A stretch of DNA of 64,000 nt from assembly GCF_002797855.1 (NCBI RefSeq), contig NZ_PGFB01000003.1, forward strand, positions 661,455-725,454, given 5' to 3'. The position numbers and the translations under genes were made by a program. Positions 10,498-19,210 of the stretch are shown here, piece after piece (position 1 is the stretch's first letter; each line of letters opens with the position of its first letter). This DNA is from Compostimonas suwonensis (GTDB lineage Bacteria > Actinomycetota > Actinomycetes > Actinomycetales > Microbacteriaceae). The notes below the pieces were generated by a model. That model had not been told where the DNA came from and searched no databases. It saw only the letters and a list, made by a program, of their open reading frames with translations.

Positions 10498-11663
10498 TGC
10501 AGGGCTCCTTCGTGCCTCTCGAGGTCGGAGACCTCACCCGTACGTTTCAGGATCCGGACCGAAAACGCAAGACCTCCGGTGCGGTGTATGCCGTCGCCGG
10601 GGCCAGCATCGAGGTTCGCGAAGGCGAGTTCGTCGTCCTCCTCGGCCCGAGCGGTTGCGGCAAGACCACACTGCTGAGGTGCGTCGCAGGACTCGACACA
10701 CCCCAGACCGGTGAGATCCGCGTCGCCGGAAAGCTCGTCTTCTCCGGCGGCGCGGGTCGCGAATCCCGATACGTGCCGGCGGCCAAGCGCGGACTCAGCA
10801 TGATGTTCCAGTCGTACGCGCTGTGGCCGCACATGACCGTTGCGCAGAACATCAGCTATCCGCTCGAAGTGCGAGGCGTGTCATCGGCCGCGCGTGCCAA
10901 ACGCGTCTCGACGATGCTCGAGCTCCTCGGGCTCGAGGCTGTGGGAGGCCGCTATCCCTCCCGGCTGTCGGGTGGACAGCAGCAGCGTGTCGCGCTCGGC
11001 CGGGCGCTGATCTCGGAGAGCCCGCTGATCCTCTTCGACGAACCGCTCTCGAACGTCGACGCGAAGGTGCGCGATCAGCTCAGGGGAGAGCTCGCCCGGA
11101 TGCAGCATGAGCTCGGTTTCGCCGGGCTCTACGTCACCCACGACCAGCGCGAGGCGTTCGGCCTCGGCAAGAGGGTGGCTGTCATGCGCGCAGGCCGGGT
11201 CGAGCAGATCGGCGCCCCCAAGGAGATCTATCAGGAGCCGCGAAGCCTGTATGTCGCTCGATTCGTCGGGACGACGAACGAGCTCCCCGGCACGGTCACC
11301 GCGCTGAGGGACGGACTGGTGGAGATGACGACGGAGATCGGAACGATAACCGGCCGCGTCGGTGAGACCGTGCCGGCGTTGGGCGATGTCGTCGTCGCCG
11401 TCTTCCGGCCCGAGGTGTGCAAGCTCGTCGACGACGACGACCTCGGCCCGACGGGGACGAACACCTGGACGGGTCGCGTGGAGTCGACGATGTTCGAGGG
11501 AGCGGTCGCGGTGCACACCGTGCGCGTGGGGGATCATCGGCTCCTCGTCTCCGCCGCGGCGCTTCATGCAGCCGACCTGCGCGGTCGCGAGGTGCGTGTG
11601 CGCGCAGACACGCGCAGCGTGCTCGTCCTCCCGGACGACACCGACCCGAGAGCCGATTCATGA
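10497..11663 (+). CDS. ABC transporter ATP-binding protein (FbpC/PotA type)
   Basis: A 388-residue ATPase. Walker A is GPSGCGKTT, the signature is LSGGQQQRVALGRAL, and Walker B is LILFDEPLSNVD with the H-loop in YVTHDQREAFGL. A C-terminal TOBE-like domain occupies about residues 285-375, as in FbpC/PotA importers. The TGATG junction with the binding-protein gene (stop at 10495-10497) and the ATGA overlap with the permease gene show one transcript. A GTG three bases upstream is an alternative start. It powers import by the adjacent two-domain permease. Confidence 0.92.
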   Translation: MQGSFVPLEVGDLTRTFQDPDRKRKTSGAVYAVAGASIEVREGEFVVLLGPSGCGKTTLLRCVAGLDTPQTGEIRVAGKLVFSGGAGRESRYVPAAKRGLSMMFQSYALWPHMTVAQNISYPLEVRGVSSAARAKRVSTMLELLGLEAVGGRYPSRLSGGQQQRVALGRALISESPLILFDEPLSNVDAKVRDQLRGELARMQHELGFAGLYVTHDQREAFGLGKRVAVMRAGRVEQIGAPKEIYQEPRSLYVARFVGTTNELPGTVTALRDGLVEMTTEIGTITGRVGETVPALGDVVVAVFRPEVCKLVDDDDLGPTGTNTWTGRVESTMFEGAVAVHTVRVGDHRLLVSAAALHAADLRGREVRVRADTRSVLVLPDDTDPRADS

Positions 11664-13417
11664 GCGCGGTGGTGCGGGAACGGACGACTCGGGCGACGGT
11701 GGACACAGCCGGCGCGCCGAGGAGGAGGTTCCGGGGCAAGTGGATCGTCGGGCTCGTCATCGCTGCGTTCTTCGGAGCACTCCTGGTCTACCCCGTGGGC
11801 TCGATGCTCGTCCGTGTCTTCTTCGTCGACGGCTCCTTCAACACGGATGCGTTCGTCTCCGCGTGGAATCAGACCGGCATCGCGACGGTGCTGCTCAACA
11901 CGCTGATCTTCGTCGTGGGCACGGGTGTCGTGGCGATCGGTTTCGCTCTCGTCCTGGCATGGATCAACGAGCGCACGGATGCCCGCTCAGAGGTGTTGAG
12001 CCGGTTCCTGGGCATCGCGCCGCTGCTGCTGCCTCCGATTGCGACGTCGATCGGTTGGGTGTTCCTCCTGTCGCCCGGCGCCGGATTCATCAACGGGATC
12101 CTCCGGACGCTGCTGGGCGCTGCGGGATTGCATCTCGAGGACGGCCCGCTCAACATCTTCACCTGGCCGGGTATGGTCCTCGTCGCCGGCATCACGACGA
12201 TGCCGTTCGCCTACCTGCCGATCAGTTCCGCGCTTCGCAACATGAGTCCGGCACTCGAGGAGGCGTCGACGATCGCCGGGGCGAGCACCTTTCGCACGTT
12301 CCGCAAGGTCACCGTGCCGGCGATCGCCCCGGCGATGGCGAGCGCGGCGGTCCTGGTGTCCATCCTGACCCTCGCCCTCTACGCCGTTCCGTCGATCATC
12401 GGCACGGGAGCCGAGATCGAGGTGCTGGCGGCCCGGATCGTCGGGCTCCTGACCTACAGCTACCCGCCCCAGACGGACTCGGCAGTCGTGCTCGGCCTGA
12501 TCGTGCTCGTCGTCGTGGCGATCGGATCCTTTGTGCAGAACCGCCTTCTGCGCCGCGGCGACTTCGCGAAGGTCGAAGGCAAGGCCACACACGCGACGGT
12601 GGTGCGACTCGGCAGATGGAGGTGGCCGGCCCGCGTGTTCACGATCGTCTTCGTGTGCTGCATCTCCATCCTGCCCTTGGCGGCGATGCTGATCGTCTCG
12701 CTGCAATCGTTCTGGTCGTCGACCGTCCGCTTCGACACCTTGACGCTCAAGTCCTACGGCGAGGTCTTCGGCGACGACCCGGTCGTGGCCGATGCGCTCG
12801 TGCGCAGCGTGGAGATCGCCGTCATCGGCGCGACGGTGCTCATCATCTTCAGCCTCACCATGTCGCTGTTCGCCCGGTCGTCCGGACGGGTCGCGAACAC
12901 GCTCGTCTCGTGGGCCGCTGCCGCCCCGGGAAGTCTCTCGCACATCATCGTCGGTGTTGCGTTCGTGGTGGCCTTCTCGGGCCCGCCCTTCCACCTCGGC
13001 GGAACGACGTTGATCATCCTGCTGTGCTTCATCGCGATGTACGTGCCCCAGTCGTACTTCGCTGTGTCGAGCTCCGTGGGACAGCTCGGACAGGATCTTC
13101 TCGACTCGTCCGCGATCAGCGGCGCGAGTCAGGCCCGGACCATCCGCAGGATCATCATCCCGCTCAGCATCGGGGGCATCGTCGCGGGCTGGACGCTCAC
13201 CGTGAACATGATGCTCAGCGACGTGACCGCGTCGATCCTGCTCTCGGGCACGAACAACGCGGTCCTGGGTTACGAGATCCTCGATCTCTACCAGAACAGC
13301 GGATATTCGCGACTCGCCGCGCTGGCGATCGTCGTCGTCCTCGTCACCGCGGGCGTGTTCCTGATCGGACAGATCATCGACTCGCGCTCGCGCAAATGGA
13401 GGTCGCACCGTGCATAA
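11660..13417 (+). CDS. ABC transporter permease with two fused membrane domains (FbpB type)
   Basis: A 585-residue integral membrane protein. A first block of about six helices spans residues 30-290, and a second spans about 310-575, each with the EAA-type loop of importers (EEASTIAGASTFRTFRKVTV and the later SSAISGASQARTIRRIIIP). The fusion of two permease domains in one chain is characteristic of FbpB-type importers. The start was set at ATG 11660, which overlaps the stop of the ATPase gene (ATGA). Longer in-frame reading upstream lies entirely within the ATPase gene. Confidence 0.9.
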   Translation: MSAVVRERTTRATVDTAGAPRRRFRGKWIVGLVIAAFFGALLVYPVGSMLVRVFFVDGSFNTDAFVSAWNQTGIATVLLNTLIFVVGTGVVAIGFALVLAWINERTDARSEVLSRFLGIAPLLLPPIATSIGWVFLLSPGAGFINGILRTLLGAAGLHLEDGPLNIFTWPGMVLVAGITTMPFAYLPISSALRNMSPALEEASTIAGASTFRTFRKVTVPAIAPAMASAAVLVSILTLALYAVPSIIGTGAEIEVLAARIVGLLTYSYPPQTDSAVVLGLIVLVVVAIGSFVQNRLLRRGDFAKVEGKATHATVVRLGRWRWPARVFTIVFVCCISILPLAAMLIVSLQSFWSSTVRFDTLTLKSYGEVFGDDPVVADALVRSVEIAVIGATVLIIFSLTMSLFARSSGRVANTLVSWAAAAPGSLSHIIVGVAFVVAFSGPPFHLGGTTLIILLCFIAMYVPQSYFAVSSSVGQLGQDLLDSSAISGASQARTIRRIIIPLSIGGIVAGWTLTVNMMLSDVTASILLSGTNNAVLGYEILDLYQNSGYSRLAALAIVVVLVTAGVFLIGQIIDSRSRKWRSHRA

Positions 13418-13465
13418 CGGCTCAGGGAACGTGTATGTCGGCACCACGGACGCGGAGGGATCGAG

Positions 13466-14653
13466 ATGAGAATCGTCGTAGTGGGTGGATCGCTCGGTGC
13501 GCTCAGGGTCGTCGAGGCCCTCCGCGCTCGCGGCTACGCCGACGAGCTCGTGGTCGTCGGCACCGAGCAGACGATGCCGTACAGCAGGCCGCCGTTGACC
13601 AAGGGAACGCTTCCGGGCGCCGGCGACATCGAGTCGGTTCTGCTCAGGATCAAGCCGAGTATCGCGAACGTCGAATGGCGGCTCGGCGTCACCGCGACAT
13701 CCGCCGATCTCGAGGCGGGCTGGATCGAACTCGACACCGGCGAGAGGCTCGGCTATGACGGGCTCGTGATCGCCACCGGTGTGCGTGCGCGGCAGCTTCC
13801 GTTCGACGCCCCGACCGTGCCGCGCCTCTCGTTCCGCACCTACGCCGATTACCTCCGCTCACGGGAGTTCACCTCTCCGGGCGGGCGCATCGTCTGCGTG
13901 GGGGCGGGATTCGTCGGATGCGAGTTCGCCGCGACGGCGATCGAGTTGGGATGTCGGGTGACGGTCGTCGATCCGCTCCCCACCCCGATGGGACGCGTGC
14001 TCGGGCACGAGCTGGGCGCCGCGATCCAGCACAGGCATGAGGAGAGCGGGATCGCCTTCCACATGGGCCGGGGCGTGGCCGCCTACCACGGCGCCGATAC
14101 CGGCATCGCGGAGGTCCTGCTCGACGACGGTTCGGCGCTCGAGGCGGATCTCATCGTCGAGGCGCTCGGGACACGTCCCAACACCGAATGGCTCGCGGGC
14201 ACGTCGCTGGACATCTCGGACGGCGTGCTGTGCGACGGGAGGCTGCGTGCGGTCGGTGCGGAGAACGTCGTGGTCGTGGGAGACGTCGCACGATTCCCGA
14301 ACCCGCTCTTCGACGAGGTTCCCCGCCGTGTCGAGCACTGGACGATGGTGCCGGAGACCGCCAAACGCGCGGCTGCCACACTCGTCGCCCTGCTCGGCTC
14401 CGGCGAGCTCGACGAGACGCCGTTCGCGCCTCTGCCCGTGTTCTGGTCGGATCAGCACGTCGTCAGGGTGCAGGCGTTCGGCTCGCCTCATCTGGGCGAC
14501 TCGGCGACCCTGCTCGACGGCGACGTGTCCGGCGACGTCGCCTACGCGTATTGGCGCGGAGACCAGGCCGTCGGGGTGGCGATGCTGGGGTTCGCGACGA
14601 AGGCTCCCGAGTATCGCGCCTGGATCGTCGACCAGCTCGGCGGGAGCCGCTGA
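13466..14653 (+). CDS. FAD-dependent ferredoxin reductase
   Basis: A 395-residue member of the rubredoxin/ferredoxin reductase family. The FAD-binding N-terminus is VVGGSLGALRVVEALRARGY, the NAD-binding motif is CVGAGFVGCEFAATAIELG near residue 150, and a C-terminal FAD motif reads VVVGDVARFPNP. A C-terminal reductase domain follows (PVFWSDQHVVRVQAFG), typical of BphA4/putidaredoxin-reductase-like enzymes. It probably passes electrons from NAD(P)H to the 3Fe-4S ferredoxin encoded at 20455, which serves the P450 at 19211. It follows the permease gene by 48 bp and appears to be co-transcribed. Confidence 0.9.
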   Translation: MRIVVVGGSLGALRVVEALRARGYADELVVVGTEQTMPYSRPPLTKGTLPGAGDIESVLLRIKPSIANVEWRLGVTATSADLEAGWIELDTGERLGYDGLVIATGVRARQLPFDAPTVPRLSFRTYADYLRSREFTSPGGRIVCVGAGFVGCEFAATAIELGCRVTVVDPLPTPMGRVLGHELGAAIQHRHEESGIAFHMGRGVAAYHGADTGIAEVLLDDGSALEADLIVEALGTRPNTEWLAGTSLDISDGVLCDGRLRAVGAENVVVVGDVARFPNPLFDEVPRRVEHWTMVPETAKRAAATLVALLGSGELDETPFAPLPVFWSDQHVVRVQAFGSPHLGDSATLLDGDVSGDVAYAYWRGDQAVGVAMLGFATKAPEYRAWIVDQLGGSR

Positions 14654-14728
14654 ACTCGTGTCGGATTCGAATCGACTCTGCGTGCCCCGCAGCGGGTGCG
14701 CCGGCTGTACAGCAATGGAGGACACCGA

Positions 14729-15553
14729 ATGATCGTCGACGCCCAAGTGCACATCTGGGAGGCGGATCGGCCCGAACGGCCGTGGATCCCCTCGGGCGCC
14801 AGTTATGCCCACAGACCCGAGCCGATCACGCAGGAGACGCTCACCGCCGAGATGGACAGGGTCGGAGTCGATCGCGCGTATCTGGTTCCACCGACGTGGG
14901 AGGGGATCCGCAACGATGTTGTGCTTCGCGCTGCGGAGACGGAGCCCGAGCGGTTCCGCGCGATCGTGCGGTTTCCGATCGACGACCGCGGCTCGGTGTC
15001 GAGCCTCGAGGCCTGGGCGAGGGATCCACGGGTGGCGGGGGCGCGGCTCGTCTTCACCCGCCAGGCGGCGGTGTGGCTCACCGACGGGACCGCGGACTGG
15101 TACTGGGATGTCGCGGCGGATCTCGGTCTGCCGACGATGGTGTTCGCCCCGAACCTCACACGCGAGCTCGGTGCCGTCGCCGCGCGCCATCCGCGGGCGC
15201 GCATCGCGGTCTGCCATGTCGGCCTCGAGACCTCCAAACGCGACGATGAGATCGATGAGGGCTGGGCCGACGCCCTGGCCCTGGCCGACCTTCCGAACGT
15301 CGCCGTCAAGGCGACGTCGCTTCCGTCGTTCACGACCGAGGACTATCCGTACCCACTGCTCGCGGAGAAGATCCACCGTCTCATCGACGCATACGGGGCC
15401 GATCGTGTTTTCTGGGGCAGCGATCTCTCCCGTCTGCGGGGCGACTACGCGCAGCTTCGCCGGTTCTTCGAGGAGGAGCTCGATCTGACGGACGACCAGT
15501 CGCGTCTCATCATGGGCGAAGCCGTGCTCGGGTGGTTTCCCTGGAGTCGGTGA
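14729..15553 (+). CDS. Amidohydrolase-family (2-pyrone-4,6-dicarboxylate hydrolase-like) protein
   Basis: A 274-residue TIM-barrel hydrolase of the amidohydrolase-2 superfamily. It begins IVDAQVHIW, the DxQxHxW variant common in the pyrone-dicarboxylate hydrolase/fuconolactonase branch. Other metal- and substrate-site stretches are IAVCHVGLETSK and the C-terminal RVFWGSDLSRL, with the catalytic aspartate in GSD. Members hydrolyse lactones or decarboxylate small acids. ATG 14729 has GGAGG 7 bp upstream; an upstream in-frame GTG has no such site. It belongs to the catabolic block, but its substrate cannot be told from sequence. Confidence 0.85.
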   Translation: MIVDAQVHIWEADRPERPWIPSGASYAHRPEPITQETLTAEMDRVGVDRAYLVPPTWEGIRNDVVLRAAETEPERFRAIVRFPIDDRGSVSSLEAWARDPRVAGARLVFTRQAAVWLTDGTADWYWDVAADLGLPTMVFAPNLTRELGAVAARHPRARIAVCHVGLETSKRDDEIDEGWADALALADLPNVAVKATSLPSFTTEDYPYPLLAEKIHRLIDAYGADRVFWGSDLSRLRGDYAQLRRFFEEELDLTDDQSRLIMGEAVLGWFPWSR

Positions 15554-15665
15554 GGCGGTATGCACCAGGACCCGGCGGTCGCATGAACGCGATCCCGCCG
15601 CGCCGTCGACGACCGCACTCCATGCGGCCGGGACGGGCAAGGACGAAGCAGAGAAAGAGAGAGAC

Positions 15666-16487
15666 ATGAAACGGAATCGCGTCAAGGAGATCATGGACCG
15701 CGGCGATCTGGCGCTTATGAGTCACGTCACGATCGCCGATCCGGCGGTGGTCGAGCTCATCGCCCTCGCCGGATTCGACGGAGCCTTCATCGACATGGAG
15801 CACTCGGTGTTCGACGTCGGCCTCGTCGCCGAGATGATCCGCATCGCGGATCTGAGCGGCATCACGCCGGTCGTGCGGATCCCGAGTGTCGACCCCGGTC
15901 TCATCCAGCGCCTTCTGGATGCGGGCGCGCAGGGCATCCAGATTCCGCACGTGGACGGCGTCGACGGCGCCAAGGCGGCCGTCCAGGCCGTGCGCTATCC
16001 GCCGCTCGGCGAACGTGGGGCGCACGGCGGCACGCGGGCCGCCGGGTACGGAACCGTTCCGTGGGATGAGCACGTACGCACGTCGAACTCCGAGATCCTG
16101 CTCATCGTCATGGCCGAGGACACCGAGACGATCGACCAACTCGAGCAGATCGCGGCAGTCGATGGGATCGATCTCGTCGCCTTCGGGCCTGCCGATCTCG
16201 GAGTCGCGCTCGGTCTCGCCGGCAAGCCGCAGGAGCTCAAGGCCGCGTTCGTCGACCTCGTGACCCGGGTGCGCTCGGTCGGCAAGGCGAAGGTGTACGT
16301 GCCGTTCAACACGGCGGTTCTGCCGTTCACGCCCAGCGAGCTGCGTGACATCGGCGTCAGCTACTCCACGGTCTCGCCCAGCCCGATGCTCGTACTGCAG
16401 CGCGCGCTCAAGGAGGCCGCGAGCAGGATCCGGGACGAACTGGCGAGCGGGGGCGCCGCGGGCGTTCCCGCCGATCGCCGGGGCTGA
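15666..16487 (+). CDS. HpcH/HpaI-family class II aldolase
   Basis: A 273-residue aldolase of the HpaI/RhmA/GarL type. The conserved residues are visible: histidine in FIDMEHSVFDV, arginine in VVRIPSVDPG, a metal-binding glutamate in LIVMAEDTET and the metal-binding aspartate in FGPADLG. The loop YPPLGERGAHGG also fits. These enzymes split 4-hydroxy-2-oxo acids or 2-keto-3-deoxy sugar acids into pyruvate and an aldehyde, or run in the reverse direction. It is followed after 8 bp by the alpha/beta hydrolase gene, so the two are translated from one message. An aldehyde or glyoxylate product would feed the gcl route nearby. Confidence 0.88.
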   Translation: MKRNRVKEIMDRGDLALMSHVTIADPAVVELIALAGFDGAFIDMEHSVFDVGLVAEMIRIADLSGITPVVRIPSVDPGLIQRLLDAGAQGIQIPHVDGVDGAKAAVQAVRYPPLGERGAHGGTRAAGYGTVPWDEHVRTSNSEILLIVMAEDTETIDQLEQIAAVDGIDLVAFGPADLGVALGLAGKPQELKAAFVDLVTRVRSVGKAKVYVPFNTAVLPFTPSELRDIGVSYSTVSPSPMLVLQRALKEAASRIRDELASGGAAGVPADRRG

Positions 16488-16495
16488 GGGCCGAC

Positions 16496-17335
16496 ATGCC
16501 AGAGTTCGCGCTCGAAGACGGCCGCACCCTCTTCTACCGGGTCGACGACTTCACGGAGCCGTGGGGTCGGCCGGAGACGGTCGTGATGCTCCACGGAAAC
16601 GCCGAGAGCTCGGAGTCGTGGTACGGATGGGTGCCCGAGTTGAGCGGGGATCTGCGTGTCGTGCGTCCCGACATCCGCGGATTCGGTCTGTCGACGCCCA
16701 TGCCCGAGGACTTCCCCTGGACTCTCGACGTGATCCGGAAGGACCTGATCGGGCTGCTCGACTCCCTGGGGATCGACCGCTTCCACCTCGTCGGAGCGAA
16801 ACTGGGCGGGACGATCGCGCGACACCTCGCGAGCGCGCATCCCGACCGCGTCTCATCGCTGGTCGTCGCGGGAACCCCCGCGCCGCACCGCGGTGTCGGG
16901 CCACGGCCCGAACTCATCCGCGAGGTCCTCGAGCACGGCGTCGAGGCGTGGGCGCGGCGCAGCATGGCCGGGCGTCTCGGACCCGGCTTCCCCGATCAGG
17001 GCGTCGAGTGGTGGATCTCCTACATGTCGCGTACGGCGCCGTCGACGGTGGCGGGGTTCCTCGCGAGGATCGCCGACGCGGACATCGCCGACGCGCTTCC
17101 CCTCATCCGTTGCCCGACGCTCGTGATCACGACGGAGGGCAGCGGGCTCTCCAGCGTCGAGGAGACGCGGGAGTGGCAGCGGCGCATCCCGCTCTCCGAG
17201 CTCCTCGTGCTGCCGGGCGACTCCTACCACGTCGCCGTCAGCAACGCCCGCGAATGCGCGCGGGCCGCCCTCGAATTCATCACCCGTGTGCGCGAGAACG
17301 CGGGGACACCTCAGAAAGGTCGACCGATCACATGA
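16496..17335 (+). CDS. Alpha/beta-hydrolase-fold protein with Lys at the nucleophile elbow
   Basis: A 279-residue alpha/beta-hydrolase-fold protein. The oxyanion region is MLHGNAESSESW, and strand beta-5 leads to the elbow LVGAKLGGTIARHL. The usual GxSxG serine (or aspartate) is lysine 102, read directly from the codon AAA. A histidine that could complete the triad is H245 in GDSYHVAVSN. The fold is clear, but ordinary serine hydrolysis is not supported. It may be a member of a non-hydrolytic subgroup (C-C lyase or lactonase-like) or catalytically altered. It is 8 bp after the aldolase gene and overlaps the dehydrogenase gene by ATGA. Confidence 0.82.
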   Translation: MPEFALEDGRTLFYRVDDFTEPWGRPETVVMLHGNAESSESWYGWVPELSGDLRVVRPDIRGFGLSTPMPEDFPWTLDVIRKDLIGLLDSLGIDRFHLVGAKLGGTIARHLASAHPDRVSSLVVAGTPAPHRGVGPRPELIREVLEHGVEAWARRSMAGRLGPGFPDQGVEWWISYMSRTAPSTVAGFLARIADADIADALPLIRCPTLVITTEGSGLSSVEETREWQRRIPLSELLVLPGDSYHVAVSNARECARAALEFITRVRENAGTPQKGRPIT

Positions 17336-18306
17336 AAATCCTCATCCTGCAGCCGCTTCCCGACTCCTCGGTGGCATGGCTGCGCAACGCCGGAGCCGAC
17401 GTCGTCCTCGGCTACGAAGACGACAGCTGGAGGCAGGAAGGCGCTGGGATAGCCGGTCTGCTCTATTACACCGTTCCCGTCGACAAGGCGACGCTCGACC
17501 TGCTTCCCGACCTCCGTGTCATCGGGAAGAGGGGTGTCGGGATCGACTCCGTCGACCTCGACGAGCTCGAGCGTCGTGGGATCGCTCTGACGAATGTCGC
17601 CGGCGTGAACTCCAATTCCGTCGCGGAGCACGCGATCACGATGCTCTTCGCGGCGACCCGCGACATACCCGTGCGCGATGAGCTCACGCGCGCGGGACGG
17701 TTCGAGGAACGTGTGACGCTGCCGCTCGTGCAGGAGGTCTCCGGGTCGCGGATCGCGGTGGTGGGTGCGGGGAACATCGGCCGGCGTATCGCGGCGATCC
17801 TGAGCGAGGGATTCCAGTGCGAGATCCGTTTCTACGACCCGTATGTGCCGGCGGATGTGCGAGCGACTCTTCCATACGAGTTCGACGACGATCTGCTGGC
17901 GCTGTTCGAGTGGGCGAACAATGCCGTCATCGCCGCGCCCCTCACAGCGGAGACGCGCGACATGGTGCGACGAGAGCACTTGAGGTCACTCGGGCGCAAG
18001 GGCGTTCTCACGATCATCAGCCGCGGCGGTGTCGTGAACGAAGGCGATCTCGTGGAGGCACTCCTCGAGAAGGAGATCGCGGCCGCCGGCGTCGATGTCT
18101 ACGACCATGAGCCGCCTGCCCCCGACCATCCCTTCTTCGCGATCGAGAACGTCGTGCTCACCCCTCACACGGCCGGCGGCAGCGAGACCTCGCGCGAGAA
18201 GTCGTCTCTGCTCGTCAGCCAGCAGGTCTGGGATCATCTGCACGGCCGGCAGGTTCCTCTCGTCGCGATTCCGGTGCGCCCGAGCGCGAAGGAGGCTGCA
18301 CGGTGA
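17332..18306 (+). CDS. D-isomer-specific 2-hydroxyacid dehydrogenase
   Basis: A 324-residue NAD-dependent dehydrogenase. The nucleotide-binding motif is VVGAGNIGRRIAAI. The catalytic arginine lies in ISRGGVVNEGDL, the glutamate in DVYDHEPPAPDHP and the histidine in TPHTAGGS, which is the usual R-E-H set. Family members reduce glyoxylate, hydroxypyruvate or 2-keto acids. The start ATG 17332 overlaps the preceding stop (ATGA) and gives the expected length; longer in-frame reading upstream would lie within the hydrolase gene. Its stop overlaps the GTG of the next gene. A role in turning over glyoxylate or the aldolase product is likely from context. Confidence 0.9.
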   Translation: MKILILQPLPDSSVAWLRNAGADVVLGYEDDSWRQEGAGIAGLLYYTVPVDKATLDLLPDLRVIGKRGVGIDSVDLDELERRGIALTNVAGVNSNSVAEHAITMLFAATRDIPVRDELTRAGRFEERVTLPLVQEVSGSRIAVVGAGNIGRRIAAILSEGFQCEIRFYDPYVPADVRATLPYEFDDDLLALFEWANNAVIAAPLTAETRDMVRREHLRSLGRKGVLTIISRGGVVNEGDLVEALLEKEIAAAGVDVYDHEPPAPDHPFFAIENVVLTPHTAGGSETSREKSSLLVSQQVWDHLHGRQVPLVAIPVRPSAKEAAR

Positions 18307-19067
18307 CGCAGTCGGAGCCCGCCGTCCCGAGGCGTCGCCTGGACGGCAAACGGGTGCTTCTCACAGGAGCGGCGCAGGGTATGGGGGAGGCGACGGCGCG
18401 GATGTGCGTCGCCGAGGGGGCATCCGTCGTGCTCGTGGATCGAGAGCCGCACGTCGAAGAGGTCGCGAACGGCCTGGGCATGCCATGGCTCGTCGGAGAC
18501 GTCTCCGACCGCTCGACGGCCGCGAAGGCGGTCGACCTCGCCCGCGCCGAGCTCGGCGGCCTCGACGCGCTCGGCAACATCGCAGGGACCCACTGCGCGG
18601 GCGACATCATCGAGATGAAGGAGGAGGACTGGGAGCGCGCCTTGGCGGTGAACCTCCTCGCCCCCCTCTGGTTCTCCCAGCTGGCGATCCCGCTCATGCT
18701 CGACGACGGAGGCGGGTCGATCGTCAACATCTGCTCGGTCTCGGCTGTCGCGATCATTCCGGGCAGGGCGGGTTACAACACGACCAAACACGCGCTTCTC
18801 GGTCTCACCCGGTCCGTTGCGCTCGATTTCGGGCCGCGGGGCGTCCGCTGCAACGCGATCTCGCCCGGGATGACGCTGACCCGGTTCTCCAAGCGCTCGC
18901 TGAACGAGCCGGGGAGACTCGAGCACCTGCTCAAATCGAGCTTCGTCGGTCGTCTCGGTCAACCGGAGGACATCGCGCCGGCGTGCGTCTATCTCTTCTC
19001 GGACGAGTCCGGGTTCACCAACGGCGCGAACATCGTCATCGACGGCGGGCGCACGGTGTTCACCTGA
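18303..19067 (+). CDS. Short-chain dehydrogenase/reductase
   Basis: A 254-residue classical SDR. The cofactor motif is LLTGAAQGMGEATA, followed by GNIAGTH (NNAG equivalent). The catalytic serine lies in NICSVSAVA, with tyrosine and lysine in YNTTK. An acidic residue after the second strand (VLVDRE) points to NAD(H) rather than NADPH. The GTG start overlaps the stop of the dehydrogenase gene (GTGA). It is the last gene of the run that begins at the amidohydrolase, and the P450 gene follows after an AT-rich gap. The substrate is unknown, probably an alcohol formed in the pathway. Confidence 0.9.
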   Translation: MTQSEPAVPRRRLDGKRVLLTGAAQGMGEATARMCVAEGASVVLVDREPHVEEVANGLGMPWLVGDVSDRSTAAKAVDLARAELGGLDALGNIAGTHCAGDIIEMKEEDWERALAVNLLAPLWFSQLAIPLMLDDGGGSIVNICSVSAVAIIPGRAGYNTTKHALLGLTRSVALDFGPRGVRCNAISPGMTLTRFSKRSLNEPGRLEHLLKSSFVGRLGQPEDIAPACVYLFSDESGFTNGANIVIDGGRTVFT

Positions 19068-19146
19068 TCGGCGCGCCTCTCATCCGCTCATCCGCTCGGG
19101 TAGATGCGGGTAGATGGATCGAGATAATCAGTGGACATTAATGGCT

Positions 19147-19175
19147 ATTTGTACAACTATAGAAGTGATTTGTAC
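19147..19175 (+). promoter_or_regulatory. Direct repeat ATTTGTAC x2 upstream of the P450 gene
   Basis: ATTTGTAC occurs at 19147-19154 and 19168-19175. The starts are 21 bp apart, which is two helical turns, so both copies face the same side of DNA. They lie in an AT-rich stretch 36-64 bp upstream of the P450 ATG. This resembles a regulator-binding site, perhaps for the nearby GntR or IclR protein. No promoter hexamers are certain. Confidence 0.35.
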
Positions 19176-19210
19176 GGCCAAATATGCGAAACGTTGGAGA
19201 GAGGACTGAC

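Noticed and set aside
19079..19115. CTCATCCG repeats and GGTAGATG repeats as a minisatellite
   Set aside because: Only two or three imperfect copies; they lie between genes and could be chance.
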